This document shows positions 33,191 through 44,405 of a DNA stretch of 64,000 nt, piece by piece. Position 1 is the first letter of the stretch, and each line of letters begins with the position of its first letter. The translations under genes were made by a program, and so were the position numbers. The notes beneath the pieces were generated by a model that made no database searches, had not been told where the DNA came from, and saw nothing but the letters and a program-made list of their open reading frames with translations. This DNA comes from Salticus scenicus (Eukaryota > Arthropoda > Arachnida > Araneae > Salticidae): contig OZ005648.1 in the NCBI GenBank assembly GCA_963930645.1, positions 153,022,535 to 153,086,534 on the forward strand, read 5' to 3'.

Positions 33191-34800
33191 TTTTCAACTG
33201 ACAGTGGTGGACTCCCTGTTGCGACTCAAAAAGATTTTGGGTTCCGTCTGTGTATTTGTGTGTTTGTCGCGAGATATCGGCGACAAAAATCACGCTATTG
33301 ACTTGTAGTTTGGTACACATGTTCATGAGCCCCACAGATTCAGCTGTATAATTTTTGGTGGGTATTTAATTTGCAGTTCGTGTACAGGGACACGCCAAAG
33401 TTTTTCTTATCATTGCGGCCTATTGGAAGAATTTGTATGTACCGCGAAAGCGACGGCAAAAATCACGCTATTGACTTGTAGTTTGGTACACATGTTCATG
33501 AGCCCCAAAGATTCAGCTGTATAGTTTTTGGTGTGTATTTCATTTGTAGTTCGTGTACGGGGACACCCCAAAGTTTTTCTTATCATTGAGGCCTATTGGA
33601 AGAATTTGTAATCAAAAATCACGCTATTGACTTGCAATTTGGTACACATGTTCATGAGTCCAATGGAATTAGCACAATAGTTTTGGGTGTGTATTCCATT
33701 TGTAGTTCGAGTACAGGGACACGCCAAAATTTTTCTTATCATTACGGCCTATGGCAATAATTTGTATGAACCGCGACAGCGGCCGCAAAAATCCTCCAAT
33801 TGACTTGTAAATTAGCACACATTTTTAAGACTCTGAAGAGAAATAGCTGTATATTTTTTTATGTCTATATTATTTATGAATTGTGTACAGGGGCACGCTA
33901 AAATCCTTATCATTACGGCGTATGGGGTGAATTTCGTTTAAACACATTTTAACATCATTACTTGGCAATCGAAATAGGGAAATTAGCGTGCATTGGTGAG
34001 ATGTTTAAACTTATGTTTTTTTTTTTTTTTTTTTTTTTTTTCCAGAAAATATGTGCTGTTAGTATTGCTAATTAATGTACAGGACCTTACAAAAAAAAGT
34101 GTTCTCACAATGTCATGTAATCATCCAAATTATGTAAAATTTCGAACAATTATTCATGAAAAACTTTGAATAAGCTGAATAGTTTTTACTGGTGTATACA
34201 ATGTTTATGGTTCGTTTACGGAGACACATAAAAGAATTTCGTGACATTAGAGCCTATGAACAAATTTTTATTAAAGCGCACTTTAATGCGTTTATGCTGC
34301 ATTCAGCATAATGGAATTAATATACATTATAAAGATGCTTAAAATCATGTTTAATATTTTAAAAAAAGTATGTATAGACTAAATAATTTATAGGACCACA
34401 CAAAATAATTCCGAGAACGTACTATAGTGATCCAAGTGATGTCAAATTAGGTTGAAATATTAATGAGTTATAATTAATTAAATAGGTGTTTTCTTTTTAG
34501 TGTATATAATTACTGTGGCCCTTTTCTGAGATACATAAAAAGATTTCGTACTATTACGGTCTAAAGTCGGTATTTCTTAAAAGTGTATTTCAACATGGTT
34601 ACACCCCATTAAATATAATGAAATTGTATTATAATTTTAAAAGCATGTTTTTCTGTTGAAAATTGTGGGCATAGATCTGGTAATTAGTTTATAGGGTTGC
34701 GCAAAATATTTCCAATATGCTATGTAATCTTTTTGCGTGAAATTTGGTATAAATGTTTATGAATTTCAGGGAAATAATACAAGACCCTCGGTTATTAAGA
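33191..34800 (+). repeat. Progressively decayed tandem array, unit about 135-190 bp
   Basis: A recurring module has AATCACGCTATTGACTTG, TTTGGTACACATGTTCATGA, CAGCTGTAT, a TGTGTATTTCATTTG word, GTACAGGGACACGCCAAA and CTTATCATTACGGCCTAT. The GTACAGGGACAC-type word occurs at about 33371, 33553, 33709, 33883, 34075, 34209, 34382, 34518 and 34687. The first three units are strongly alike and later ones become steadily less so. The array opens with TCGCGAGATATCGGCGAC (about 33267-33284) and ends near a GGGGGCGGCAGCCCCC hairpin at about 34857-34872. The module style resembles the interior of non-autonomous Helitrons, but I see no CTAG end. No ORF. Confidence 0.75.
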
Positions 34801-34854
34801 ATACATATATATGATATACAGATAGGTATAGAAAGAGAGATACAGTGGGGATTG

Positions 34855-34874
34855 AGGGGGGCGGCAGCCCCCTT
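34855..34874. other. GC-rich perfect hairpin
   Basis: GGGGGCGGCAGCCCCC in AT-rich DNA, directly after the decayed array. It could be a transposon terminal hairpin (Helitron-like) that has lost its CTRR end. There is no T run after it, so it is not a terminator. Confidence 0.5.
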
Positions 34875-35993
34875 CAGAAGTGTATCTGATTATGGTTAGA
34901 AGTCGATCGAATCAATATATACTATTAATTAAAAATGACCTGTTGAATAATGTCTGTTGCAAATAGGACATTGAGGCTCCTGATCTGCAGATCCACTAGC
35001 TCATTTTTTTTTTTTTTTTTTAATCCTAATTTGTCTAACTTCAATACAATGCGTTTAATTTATAATTTTTTAGAAGTTAGCAAATTTTTCGATAATAATT
35101 TTCATTAAATATTTTTAATATATATATATTGGCATTGGGATACTAACAGAAAAAATCGTAAAAGGCATGGCAAAACGTCGAAACCCAAATTAATTTAAAA
35201 ATTAATATTGCATTTGATTCCGCTTCAAGCTACTTACTTAAAAATATTTTTATTTCTTTTCAAACACCAGCATTTTAACCCTGATGCCTTGTAACCCTGA
35301 TGAGGCCGAAAATGCCCCCCCCTTCTCCCCCCCCCCAAAAAAAAAAGAGAGAGAGCTTGAAATAAAATTTGAAGAGTATGACCTTTAAAAAGCAACAATT
35401 TTAGGTATACTGTAAAGGAAATAATCATTCAAAACAATCCTCTATCGTATATATTCGCATTAATTTGCCCCCACCCTATTAATACACTATAATTTCGCAT
35501 CTCTATCTATAATATCTCTGCCATTATGCAGTTCAACGAGGCAAAGAACATTTAAAATTATGATAAATTTGACTTTCTGACATAACTATGATTTATTAGT
35601 ATCATTTAAAAAAATCGCTACACAAGAAAATGCATTCTTTCACGTGTGAACAATATACATATAGAAGAGACTGCATTCTTTATCCCATTGAATAAGATAT
35701 TGAATCTTTGTTCTTTTGATTGTTATGATTTGTATAACCCTTAGTTGAATATTTTTTACTGTTTTATGTTAAATTATGTCAAAATAGTTTTAACTTAAAT
35801 TTTTAAAGCAGATAAACTGCAGCATTTATCTATGTGAGTAAAAAATAAATAAGTGAATACTAACTTGACGTATAGCATTAAAAATTATAAGAAGGAATTA
35901 AATATAGCCTTTATCTTTGATATCAAAGTATGATAAATTTGTTGAGTGTGGATTTGTCGTTATGCGTCATTTTTTTTTCACATTAAAGCTTAT
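34875..35993. other. Gene-free AT-rich region
   Basis: No gene. It has poly(T) near 35005-35022 and a C-rich run at about 35316-35336. The words CCCTGATGCC and CCCTGATGAGGCCGAAAA at about 35279-35310 recall a hammerhead core, but stem II and GAAA do not follow properly. Confidence 0.4.
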
Positions 35994-36115
35994 ACGGGGA
36001 CTTATGGCTTATTCCAAACCACAACAAATATACACGCCTGAATAAGGATTCGAACCTGGAACCTAGCAACTTAAGGTTAATGTGCTAAGTATTCGGATGT
36101 CGGTTAAGCTTTTTG
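35994..36115 (-). mobile_element. tRNA-derived SINE, family B copy 1
   Basis: On the minus strand, GCTAGGTTCCAGGTTCGAATCC contains a polymerase III B-box (36047-36057, GGTTCGAATCC). Upstream lies a tRNA-like A-box region and downstream a body ending in a TCCCCGTATA-type word. Copy 2 at 62768-62890 shares the B-box, an AATAAGGC word and the same end, so this is a dispersed SINE and not a tRNA gene. Confidence 0.65.
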
Positions 36116-36206
36116 TAGAAGAAGAACAGTCCATAAAAAACCATTTAAAAAACAAATAAATAAAACTACAGAAATCAAAATCTCTAATATCCCCATGGTG
36201 TCTCCA

Positions 36207-36244
<38 letters not shown>

Positions 36245-36435
36245 GCTAAAGTTTGAGCCTTTGAACATTTGAATCCTTTACGAGATCAAACTAATCTACT
36301 GGCATGGATAAACTCCCATTGTCATGGATGACCATATACGTTTTAACAAGATACCGGTACACAAAGAACATGTGCACAATAGCGACACAATACTAAGTTA
36401 AAGAACGGGTGTACACAAAATCAATGTTAAAATTT
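36116..36435. other. Short gene-free stretch with ATT repeat
   Basis: An ATT-repeat run lies at about 36214-36243. Nothing else is assignable. Confidence 0.5.
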
Positions 36436-36606
36436 AAAAACTTCTTGACACATTATAAAATAACGAAAAGACTACTGGTTTCGAAAGAGCGTGGCCTTTC
36501 TTTTTCAGGCGCAAAACACGTGCAATGCTTTGGAGGCAAAAGCAAGGCTATCTTGCTTTTGCTGCAATGCTTTCATTAATTTTATAGTGTGTGAAGAAGT
36601 TTTTAT
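36436..36606. mobile_element. Palindromic element with hammerhead-like cores, copy 2
   Basis: Ends AAAAACTTCTTGACACATTA (left) and TATAGTGTGTGAAGAAGTTTTT (right, split here as two words) match copy 1 at 21349-21525. The left arm keeps ACTGGTTTCGAAAGAGCG and CTTTCTTTTTCAGG, i.e. the hammerhead order on the minus strand, but CTGAAGA has become CTGAAAA. The central part is replaced by a GGCAAAAGCAAG / CTTGCTTTTGC inverted repeat. The ribozyme fold is therefore expected to be dead in this copy. Confidence 0.6.
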
Positions 36607-38009
36607 AGTGGAAATTTAAATAGTGTACAATGGTGGTCCAAAACCAACTTACATAATTTTGCCCAGATTACATGCTGCTCTAAATACTCGCTAGATTTTA
36701 ATGTTATTGACTGTGCGTTATGGATAAATTTCAAGTTAATGGTTTGTATCATCAGATACCATTTAATTAAATCCTTGAAGAATACTCTTATCAAGGTATG
36801 GAAGAAATTAGGCAACAAGTATCTGCGAGCTTCATTCAACCCATTTTGAAACAGTTTCAAGGTTTGTCTAAATTAAATAAAAAGCCTGTTGCAAAATTGG
36901 AAATAATTTTTACATTAATAATGTTATCTTAATAAAGTACATGAAATTTATATATGTTTATTTTTTTCTGGTGTTTATTTTTCTGGTGTAACGCCTTCGA
37001 ATGTTACGATGATAAACTACCTGCATTCTTTGACATGTAAGAGAAGCTACTGATAGCCTTCAATAAATAATACATTAGCATTAGTCTTTTCTTTATATAT
37101 ATATATATATAAATTATAAATACAATGTGAAAAAATTAAATTTCTGTTTTTTTTTCCGTCTAATCATTTCAGTAGACTTAAATTACCATAAAGACAGAAG
37201 TGTTGTTTTTATATTAATGAAATGTTTCCATTGTTGTTTTTTAATAACTAGTCTTGTATTTTTTTCAATGTATTCTTTATAAACATATTTCAAATTCTTA
37301 TATCTAAAGCAGTTTTCCGATTTTGAAATGTCACTGCTGTCGTTTTACTTTCAGTAAATTTCTACAGATAGTTTTACAGAGAATAAAAGAAACAAATAAA
37401 TTATAACAGACAATAATTTCTAATTGGTAAACAGTTACTTTAATAATTCAGGATAGCTTTTTATTATAATACTACATACCTATTAGAAATTTATAAAATA
37501 GGAGTAGAGTTCATAAAAACATGCTTTACCTTCATTTGACTCCTATATTAGTTTAAGTTCTGTTTGGTTGCCTCTAAATATATATATATTATATATATAA
37601 ACAACTAAGTTGAAGGAATAATAGTGAAAAGAAAGAACTTTGTTGACGCTTATGCACATGATATATCTACAACTGTCAGCAAGTATATTTTGTTTTTTCT
37701 TTTCCATTTTAATTTCGACTATTCTACGTAAAAGTGGATTCAGGAATAGATTTTCAAAATCAATGCTACTATTAAAGCTTTTTTTTTTTTTTTTTTTTTT
37801 ATCAATTCAAAATTATTGTTTGTTAAACGAACAAAACTGTAGAAATTTGACCTCTAACATTAGAGAAACTTAAAGAGAACCATTAATCTATAAAAATAAG
37901 GTATTTTCATTCAGTCTTAAATACTAATTGGACTTTTTTTTTAACGCGCTTTTATTAACTTCACCTGTATGTATGTTTGTAACCGCTCTGAGAGCAAACA
38001 AAAAATCTA
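36607..38009. other. Gene-free AT-rich region
   Basis: No gene. (AT)n at about 37097-37111 and 37579-37600, and poly(T) near 37781-37800. Confidence 0.5.
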
Positions 38010-38158
38010 TATTGTAAAAAAAGACTTTCCCTACGTGAACGCTGTGGCTGTGAGGTAAAGCTCCGGGATACGAATTTAAAGGTCTAACGTTCGAGCCCAA
38101 TCAGGGGAGATTTTTTAAAAATGGTTTTTGTTTAATTTTAAATTATTTATTTATCATT
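38010..38158 (+). mobile_element. tRNA-derived SINE, family A copy 2
   Basis: A-box-like GTGGCTGTGAGGTAAAG (about 38044-38060), B-box ACGTTCGAGCCCAATC (about 38087-38102) and the 3' body AAAAATGGTTTTTGTTTAAT match the copy at 29580-29740. The acceptor arm does not pair, so this is a SINE. Confidence 0.75.
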
Positions 38159-39283
38159 CCTTCATTATGTTATTTATCCAGTTAATATTATATAATTTCT
38201 AGACTTTTTTTTAAATTAATTATTGTGTTAAAAAAGTATAATATACAATTATTAATTTAAGAAACTTTATTAATTAGTATTTTCAAATAAATTTTACTTA
38301 AATATCATTAAATGTGTAGTAATCAAAGTGTTATTATTAAAATTTCGATTAAACATCTTTTCGTTTACACATCCTTTTACGTCAGTCCCTTAAAGGACGT
38401 AAAAATGGTGCTTTACTGTAATAATAATAATGAAAAATTCTATATATTTAAAAATAAATACACATATTTGTCAGTTTACATGATGATATAGAAGAAATAT
38501 GCATAAAATACGATGGATAAAATTCACATCGCTGACGTCAATCACAAAATTCTTTTTGTGATTGACTTGAATCTCATTTGATTGACCTGAATTTTTGCAC
38601 ACGACTTCATAGTCGATAACAATACTTCATGCAAGTGTTTCCAGGCTCTTATCCCATCAGGGGCAGGTTTCAGGGGCAAAATAAAAATCTATATATATAA
38701 AACTCTATGGTATGTGGCGCAGGATTTGGCCGTATTTGTATAATGTTGAGCGCCAACAATTTCAATTAATTTTTTTTTATTAAACATGTAAATATTATGG
38801 TATGTCACTCACACGATTTTTTCTTACCCTGCAATTGAATTCTATAAGGACAGATATTTTGTGCTTTTCAGTTCACATTTCAGTAAAAGCGTGTTCTTTA
38901 ATTTTTTAAAAGTATAATTTTAATATTCTTCTTCTTCTTTTAATTGTGATTGTAAATGGTGGATGTAGTCATGGAGTTTCATGGGTTTCAAAGGCTTAAA
39001 AAGCATATTTTCTCTCCCTCTTTTTTTCTACGTAATGAATAAAGTTTTTTGTTCAAAATTTTGAACACATAAAAGAGCAACATTGAAACAATATTTTATA
39101 AAATTGCCAGTGGGTACTGAATTACGGAAAACCTCCAGCTTGAACGAAGGTTTTTTTTCATTCTTTCTATTACAACTTATTTTACATGAAATCTAAACGT
39201 GGAGTAAAATGTACAGAAAATCGAGCTGTTTTTGCATACAGCTCTGCCAAAAAATTTCACGTTTTATTTATTTATTTTTTAAC

Positions 39284-39450
39284 CTTTCATTCAAGCACTA
39301 GTCAGTTCTGTTTTGAAGAAATGTGAAAATTTTTAAATAAAAACGGTGTATTAATGTTTGAGAAACTATGCCCATCGCTTGAAGGGTCTTTGGAAACCAG
39401 GATCCACCAGCTGAATTTTCCAAAATTTTTAATGAAAATTTTATAAAATA
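39284..39450 (+). repeat. Second copy of the 11353-11515 repeat
   Basis: Shared ordered words: CAAGCACTAGTC, TTTGAGAAA, AACCAGGATCCAC and AAAATTTTTAATGAAAATT. Only one arm is kept, flanked by an ATTT run. Confidence 0.65.
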
Positions 39451-40201
39451 TTGAGTCAGTGTGGCTTTCACATATGCTCAAAATTTTGAATGAAAATTTT
39501 ATTTATTATATTAAAAAAACATAATAATAAAGTAATTTTTTTTTTTTTTTAGGCAATCGTATCACATGTAACCAAATCACACATGTCAACTCCTTTTGTA
39601 GAAAAGAAATAAATTGAACTAAAGTATTGATCACAGTAAATCAAAAATTAATAAATATTTCTGCCATACTCATCACATAAAAGTGTATAGAACAAAGCTT
39701 TTGTTGAAGAAATTAAAATCTCCTGTGGATAACCTTATTTTTGAGTAAAATAAGTGTACAATGTTAAATTAAATAATGTATACATTTCTTTATTAGTCAG
39801 ATTAATTGTAACGGGTGCAACAGAATGTTTAGTGAAGGATTTCACAAATTTAATAAATAATTATTAGTTGCTTTAAACACTGATTTTGATTTTTAGATTA
39901 AATAATATAATCTGAAATACTTAAAATTTGTGTTACTGGATTTTTAAAAAAGTACAGTTTATGTGGCTATTAAAAAGTTAAAGAAATTATTATATTTTTT
40001 AAGTTTTCTAACATTTATGTTTTTTTTTTATTATTATTAAAAATAAATAAATAAATAAAATAATATAAATTCCTATATTTGGAGAGTGAAATTTTTTTAC
40101 CCTTTTCGATGGGGAAGCTCGTTTGATAAAATAGGTGTCATGATCGAGTAAATGCAGTTTAGCCAAAAGAAAAAAAAAAAAAAAAATAGATATACATTTA
40201 A

Positions 40202-40204
<3 letters not shown>

Positions 40205-40258
<54 letters not shown>
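40205..40258. repeat. (AT)n microsatellite, about 54 bases
   Basis: Longest perfect AT dinucleotide run in the window, next to a homopolymer and interrupted by no other base. Confidence 0.95.
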
Positions 40259-40261
<3 letters not shown>

Positions 40262-40957
40262 CAGTGTTAATGGATACATATATAGGTGTAAAACTCTTTT
40301 ACATATGATCTAAAGTAGTAAAGAAATATATATATATATAAGATAAAAAAAACATGAAATACATTCTTATCTATCCAATAATTACAATCTAATTTAAAAT
40401 GTAACAACAATCGTAACTGGTATGGGCGGAAAACGTCAAAGTTAAAAAAATATAAAATTGTATTTTTTAACTATCATAAAGAAATCAATCATAATTCTCT
40501 GTTAATTTCTAAATTCAGTAAAGACAAGGTTACTAATTCTCAAACTCAAATTGAACAAAAAGATCCTGTGGCTTTTGGGACTTCATTTTAGCCTCATTAG
40601 CTGTTGTCGGGAGTAGCGAAGAGCTAATTGTATTATGTTTCAGTTCTGGCTATATAAAACCTAAAAATGAAAATACAAGCATGTAATTAGTGGTTTTTTC
40701 CGTTATCTAGCAAATCTATTGCAATTTGTGCGTATTTGTGTAATTTTTTCATTAAAATAAAGTAAAAACGAGGATTTATTAATTAATTAATTAATTATTA
40801 TTATTATTATTTTGAAGACATTAACATGAACTACAATTTATATGATATTTTATTAAATAAAACCGCAAAGTATTATGCATCTTCTCTAATTTGCGAAAAA
40901 TATCTTATACATGTTTATTAAGTCATTCAAGTAGTTCTATACTTATTTAGTGCTTAA

Positions 40958-41384
40958 CGGCCCTCTTCACTTACCGTCGCCGGAAGCCCGAGTCAATGTT
41001 ATTCTATGGGGAAATTTCTTTACAAATAACTTATTAACCACATATTTTTAAATTCTGTTTTCACATTCAGAAAATTTCCAACTGTTAAATTGACGGACTT
41101 TTTTTAAAACTGTATTTCTTTAATTTTTAATATTTTATTTTGAAATTGCAAAATGAAAAAAAATTCAAATATTGAAAATTCGTATTTTGCAGCTTCAAAA
41201 TAAAATATAAAAAATTATAAAAATAATTTTTTAAAAAAGGTCCGCCAATTTAACAGCTGGGAATTTTCAAAATGTGAAAACAGAATTTAAAAATATGTAT
41301 TAGTTAATAAGTTATTTGTAAAGAAAAATTTCCCATAGAATAACATTACATTCGGCTTCCGGCTGAGGTGAGTGAAGCGGGCCC
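40958..41384. mobile_element. TTAA-flanked palindromic MITE
   Basis: TTAA at 40954-40957 and 41385-41388 brackets a 427-bp near-complete palindrome. The ends are CGGCCCTCTTCACTTACC and, inverted, GGGCCCGCTTCACTCACC. Pairing continues through TATTCTATGGGGAAATTT, TAAATTCTGTTTTCACATT and GTTAAATTGACGGAC to a centre near 41170. The TTAA target suggests piggyBac-type mobilisation. There is no ORF. Confidence 0.85.
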
Positions 41385-42905
41385 TTAAAGTCATTTTCAA
41401 ATCCAAATTAATCGCCTTCTCAAATAATTAAAAGTTCATTGTTATTCATAAAGCGCAAAAGTTTGTACTATGTTTTTATTCAGATATTTAAAATAAAATA
41501 ATTGTTTTAAATTTTTCTGCAAAAACTATAATACACACACACATATACATATTAGTAACATTAGACATTTTAAACTAATTTTCTTGGCAAGTGTCACTAA
41601 TGAGTCATCAATTGTAACTCACATGCATAGTTATTTAATATATATATATATAAAGTTCTAATTCTAAATTATTTTAATAATAATGCGAGCAAATTTCATT
41701 CATTTCTGTGGGGAGAAAAAGAAAAAAAAAAAGCTTGCAAATGTGTCAAAAACTCTTGTATTGTTGAAAAGTAATATATTTCTTCGAAGAATATTTTGAT
41801 AAGGATGTTACAGGATTTCATGCTTATTTTAATATTCTATGTATGCGTATGATGAAAATCTGAAATTTTGATTTCTCATTATGTCAATAAGAAATAATAC
41901 TGCACATAACAAAAGATGTTTAGAAAAAAAAAAAAGTTTAATTTTTTTGTGGCAAAGCAAAATTTAGATAAAGGAATCAGGTAATAGAAAACTATTATTT
42001 TTACCATAAGTTAAAATATGATTTCCGAAGCGTGAACAAAAAAGGAAAATTGCATCGTTATATAATTATTTCTACCGAGAGAAATTTCCTCGAAGAATAT
42101 TGTTATAAATGCTTAAGACTCCATTCTTATAATTAACCTGTTGTAAGATCAGATACAGGCAAGAGAGAGAAAAAAAAAGAAAAATCGTCCCATTGGTATC
42201 TAAAGAGGTCGACCCAGGTGAGAAACGGGGCGGCGAATTCAGTGACCAAATTTAGAGAAAAATTGCATGTTAAGGTTGGCGAAATTCGGAAAGTCTATCT
42301 TCAAAAAAAGCTGAGTTCTAGCATTTACCAAAATGATCCATTTTTTTTTTTTTTTTTCGCACAACTATTTCAAAATTTTGTCAAATCTTGATCAATATTA
42401 TTAAAAAATAAGAGTCAAATCCAAAGAACTCAGTTGCGTTAGAAAGTTTGTGCTGAGCAGACGACTGTGAAAAATTATGCTTTAAACTATTGATCATTGT
42501 TTTTACTTCAACACAATTACTGATCTGTGGTGTACTTAACACTGTTTAATTAATTTTTGTGCTATTAAGCAGGACTTGATTATCAAAAAGGTTTGGGAAG
42601 CACAAGGTTCCCCACTGAAGTTCAAAAAGGTCTTCCTAAAGTGACTAAAAAATACAGGGTCTCGAATCCTTATTGCCGATTTTGTCACTGCGATCTTAAA
42701 AAAAGTTCTTTAAAGCAAAATTGCATAAACGCTATGGTAACAAAATCCTGTATATATACGAATAATCGATCATGTATTTTAACATAATCGATTATTCGGC
42801 ATTAAATGTTAGAGAGTTGACTGTATCAATAAATGTTTCGTTTCAAAACGATTACCAATTCTTAATAATCTCCCTATAACTACTTTAGGCGTTTATTCTA
42901 AATTA

Positions 42906-42936
<31 letters not shown>

Positions 42937-43198
42937 CAATTTTAATTTTTTATAAATAATCCAATTTTTATTATAAACTATTTTTAAATTGCTAGAAGTG
43001 AAACAAGGTTAAAACGGTATTTTGGTTATGATTGTAAAAATACACAGGGGAAGATTTAATTCAAATTATTATGACACTTTCATAACATTTAACAAATTTT
43101 TGAAATACACTTTAAGACTAGGCGAAAATCGACACCATATCTAACCTTAAGAACTATGGAATTTTGATTCTATAAAAAATAATCTATAACTTTTTATA
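41385..43198. other. Gene-free AT-rich region
   Basis: No gene supported. Poly(A) runs near 41724-41734 and 41924-41935, poly(T) near 42342-42357 and 42909-42936. The frame at 42593-42787 includes NPYCRFCHCDLKKSS, with three Cys and two His, but is too short to call. ATAATCGAT and ATCGATTATTCGGCATTAAA near 42760-42806 recall pogo-type ends. Confidence 0.4.
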
Positions 43199-43294
43199 TA
43201 GACCTGCCAAGTATTCTAATTTATTCTGTAATAGTGTTAAGTCCCATCTTTTTTTCACACCAGTATATTGGTAGAGTAACTTTTTCTTATTTAA

Positions 43295-43953
43295 CACTTT
43301 CGCTTCCGCTGACGTAGATTCACGTTATTTGAAAATCTGTAACTCCGCCAATGGGCGTTTCTTTCGAAATTTGTATGTTCTTTATTTTTAAAAAATAGAC
43401 ACAATATTCATATTTGTACTACCATAGCCTCCTAAACTAGATGCTTGTCGCGTGACCCGGAATCTTGGCAACAGTTCATGCGGCAGACAGCGCCACCTGG
43501 TAGAGATTGCGCGACTTTTTTATTCAACTGTCACCAATAATTTTAAGAAGTGATATATGGCATATATAATAGACGATTCTTCGATTCCATTTGTCTTTTA
43601 TGTATAAATTCGATTCCATTTGTCTTTTATTTCAAATCCCACTTTTAAAAATTTTTGGTGGCTGCTGAATAAAAAAAGTTGCACAATCTGTACCAAGTGG
43701 CGCTGTCTACCGCTTCATCCGTTGCCAAGTATCCGAGCTACGCGACAGGCATCTACTGTAGGAGGCTATGGTACAACCAATATACAATAGATATAAATAC
43801 TTTGATTATAAAGAGTATATTATAATATATATCCATTTGTAATATGAATCTGAATATAGAAAATTTTGTTCTGAAATATTGTAACTTGGGAAGATAACGC
43901 TCATAGGTGGACCTTACAGTCAAACAGATAAAAAGGATGCGGTCGTGAAAGTG
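43295..43953. mobile_element. TTAA-flanked element, piggyBac-like, nested
   Basis: TTAA at 43291-43294 and 43954-43957. The ends are CACTTTCGCTTCCGC and, inverted, CACTTTCACGACCGC. The 659 bp include a nested 348-bp element; without it the original element was about 310 bp, in the MITE range. Confidence 0.7.
43423..43770. mobile_element. CATAGCCTCC MITE, copy 1
   Basis: Ends CATAGCCTCCTAAACTAGAT and (inverse) CATAGCCTCCTACAGTAGAT. The body is a long imperfect palindrome with AGACAGCGCCACCTGGTA near one end and ACCAAGTGGCGCTGTCT at the other. An internal duplication, ATTCGATTCCATTTGTCTTT, occurs twice near 43577-43630. The same family is at 44006-44313 in opposite internal orientation. Confidence 0.85.
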
Positions 43954-43959
43954 TTAATC

Positions 43960-44002
43960 GTAAGTACATATAGATTAACACTTTCTATATGTACTTACGA
44001 TC
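43960..44002. repeat. Short perfect inverted repeat around a TTAACACTT loop
   Basis: ATCGTAAGTACATATAGA and its inverse complement TCTATATGTACTTACGAT enclose TTAACACTT, itself the first bases of the neighbouring TTAA element end. This is probably a terminal-end duplication left by an aberrant transposition. Confidence 0.7.
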
Positions 44003-44005
44003 AAT

Positions 44006-44313
44006 CATAGCCTCCTAAACTAGATGCCTTCCGCGTGGCTCGAAAATTTGGCGGCAGACAGCGCCATCTGGTACAGATTTCGCGACTTTTTTATTCAACA
44101 GCCACCAAAAATTTTTAAAAGTGGGATTTGATATACATAAAATGCGAATACAATCGAAGAAACGTCGATTATACATATCATATATCACTTCTTAAAATTG
44201 TTGGTGACAGTTCAATAAAAAATAACGCATTCCGTACCAGTGGCGCTGTCTACCGCTTGAACTTTTGCCAAGTTCCCGAGCTACACGCAAGGCATCTAGT
44301 TTAGGAGACTATG
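44006..44313. mobile_element. CATAGCCTCC MITE, copy 2
   Basis: Ends CATAGCCTCCTAAACTAGAT and (inverse) CATAGTCTCCTAAACTAGAT. The internal halves run in the opposite order to copy 1 (AAGTGGGATTTGATATAC at left, CATATCATATATCACTTC at right). The CAGACAGCGCCATCTGG block near the end is conserved. No ORF. Confidence 0.85.
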
Positions 44314-44405
44314 GCTGTATATTAATTTAAAAATATACTGGTGTGAAAAAATAAAGACGGCGCCTGACGCTATTACTGAATAAATTAGAAAAAGTAGCAG
44401 GTCTG

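Larger units (their letters stand above)
38159..40957. other. Gene-free region with element fragments
   Basis: No gene. ATCTATATATATAAAACTCT at about 38687-38706 resembles a Helitron 5' end (TC after a host A), but no 3' end was found. The stretch 39284-39450 repeats part of the inverted-repeat element at 11353-11515. A long (AT)n lies at 40205-40258 beside poly(A) (about 40169-40186), and an ATTA/ATT repeat at about 40776-40812. Confidence 0.5.
43199..44405. mobile_element. CAGAGCTGCC-family element hosting three nested insertions
   Basis: The left end (AGACCTGCCAAGTATTCTAA, then TTTATTCTGTAATAGTGTTA, then TTTTTTTCACACCAGTATAT) is the inverse complement of the right end at about 44325-44404. 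The two halves are separated by over 1 kb of later insertions: a TTAA-flanked element (43295-43953) that itself contains a CATAGCCTCC element (43423-43770), and a second CATAGCCTCC element (44006-44313). Removing these leaves a small palindrome of about 200-250 bp, similar in size and sequence to those at 45032, 45550 and 45971. Confidence 0.8.

Noticed and set aside
34857..34872. GC hairpin as a transcription terminator
   Set aside because: No T run follows and the genome is eukaryotic, so bacterial-type termination does not apply.
35279..35310. CCCTGATGAGGCCGAAAA as a possible hammerhead core
   Set aside because: CTGATGAG and GAAA words occur, but stem II cannot form correctly and no stem I or III partner is visible.
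38687..38720. Helitron 5' end (ATCTATATATATAAAACTCT)
   Set aside because: Plausible TC start after A, but no 3' hairpin plus CTAG end found downstream; AT-rich words like this arise by chance.
42593..42787. Cys/His-containing frame as a possible zinc finger
   Set aside because: NPYCRFCHCDLKK has suggestive spacing but only one half-motif and no continuing domain.
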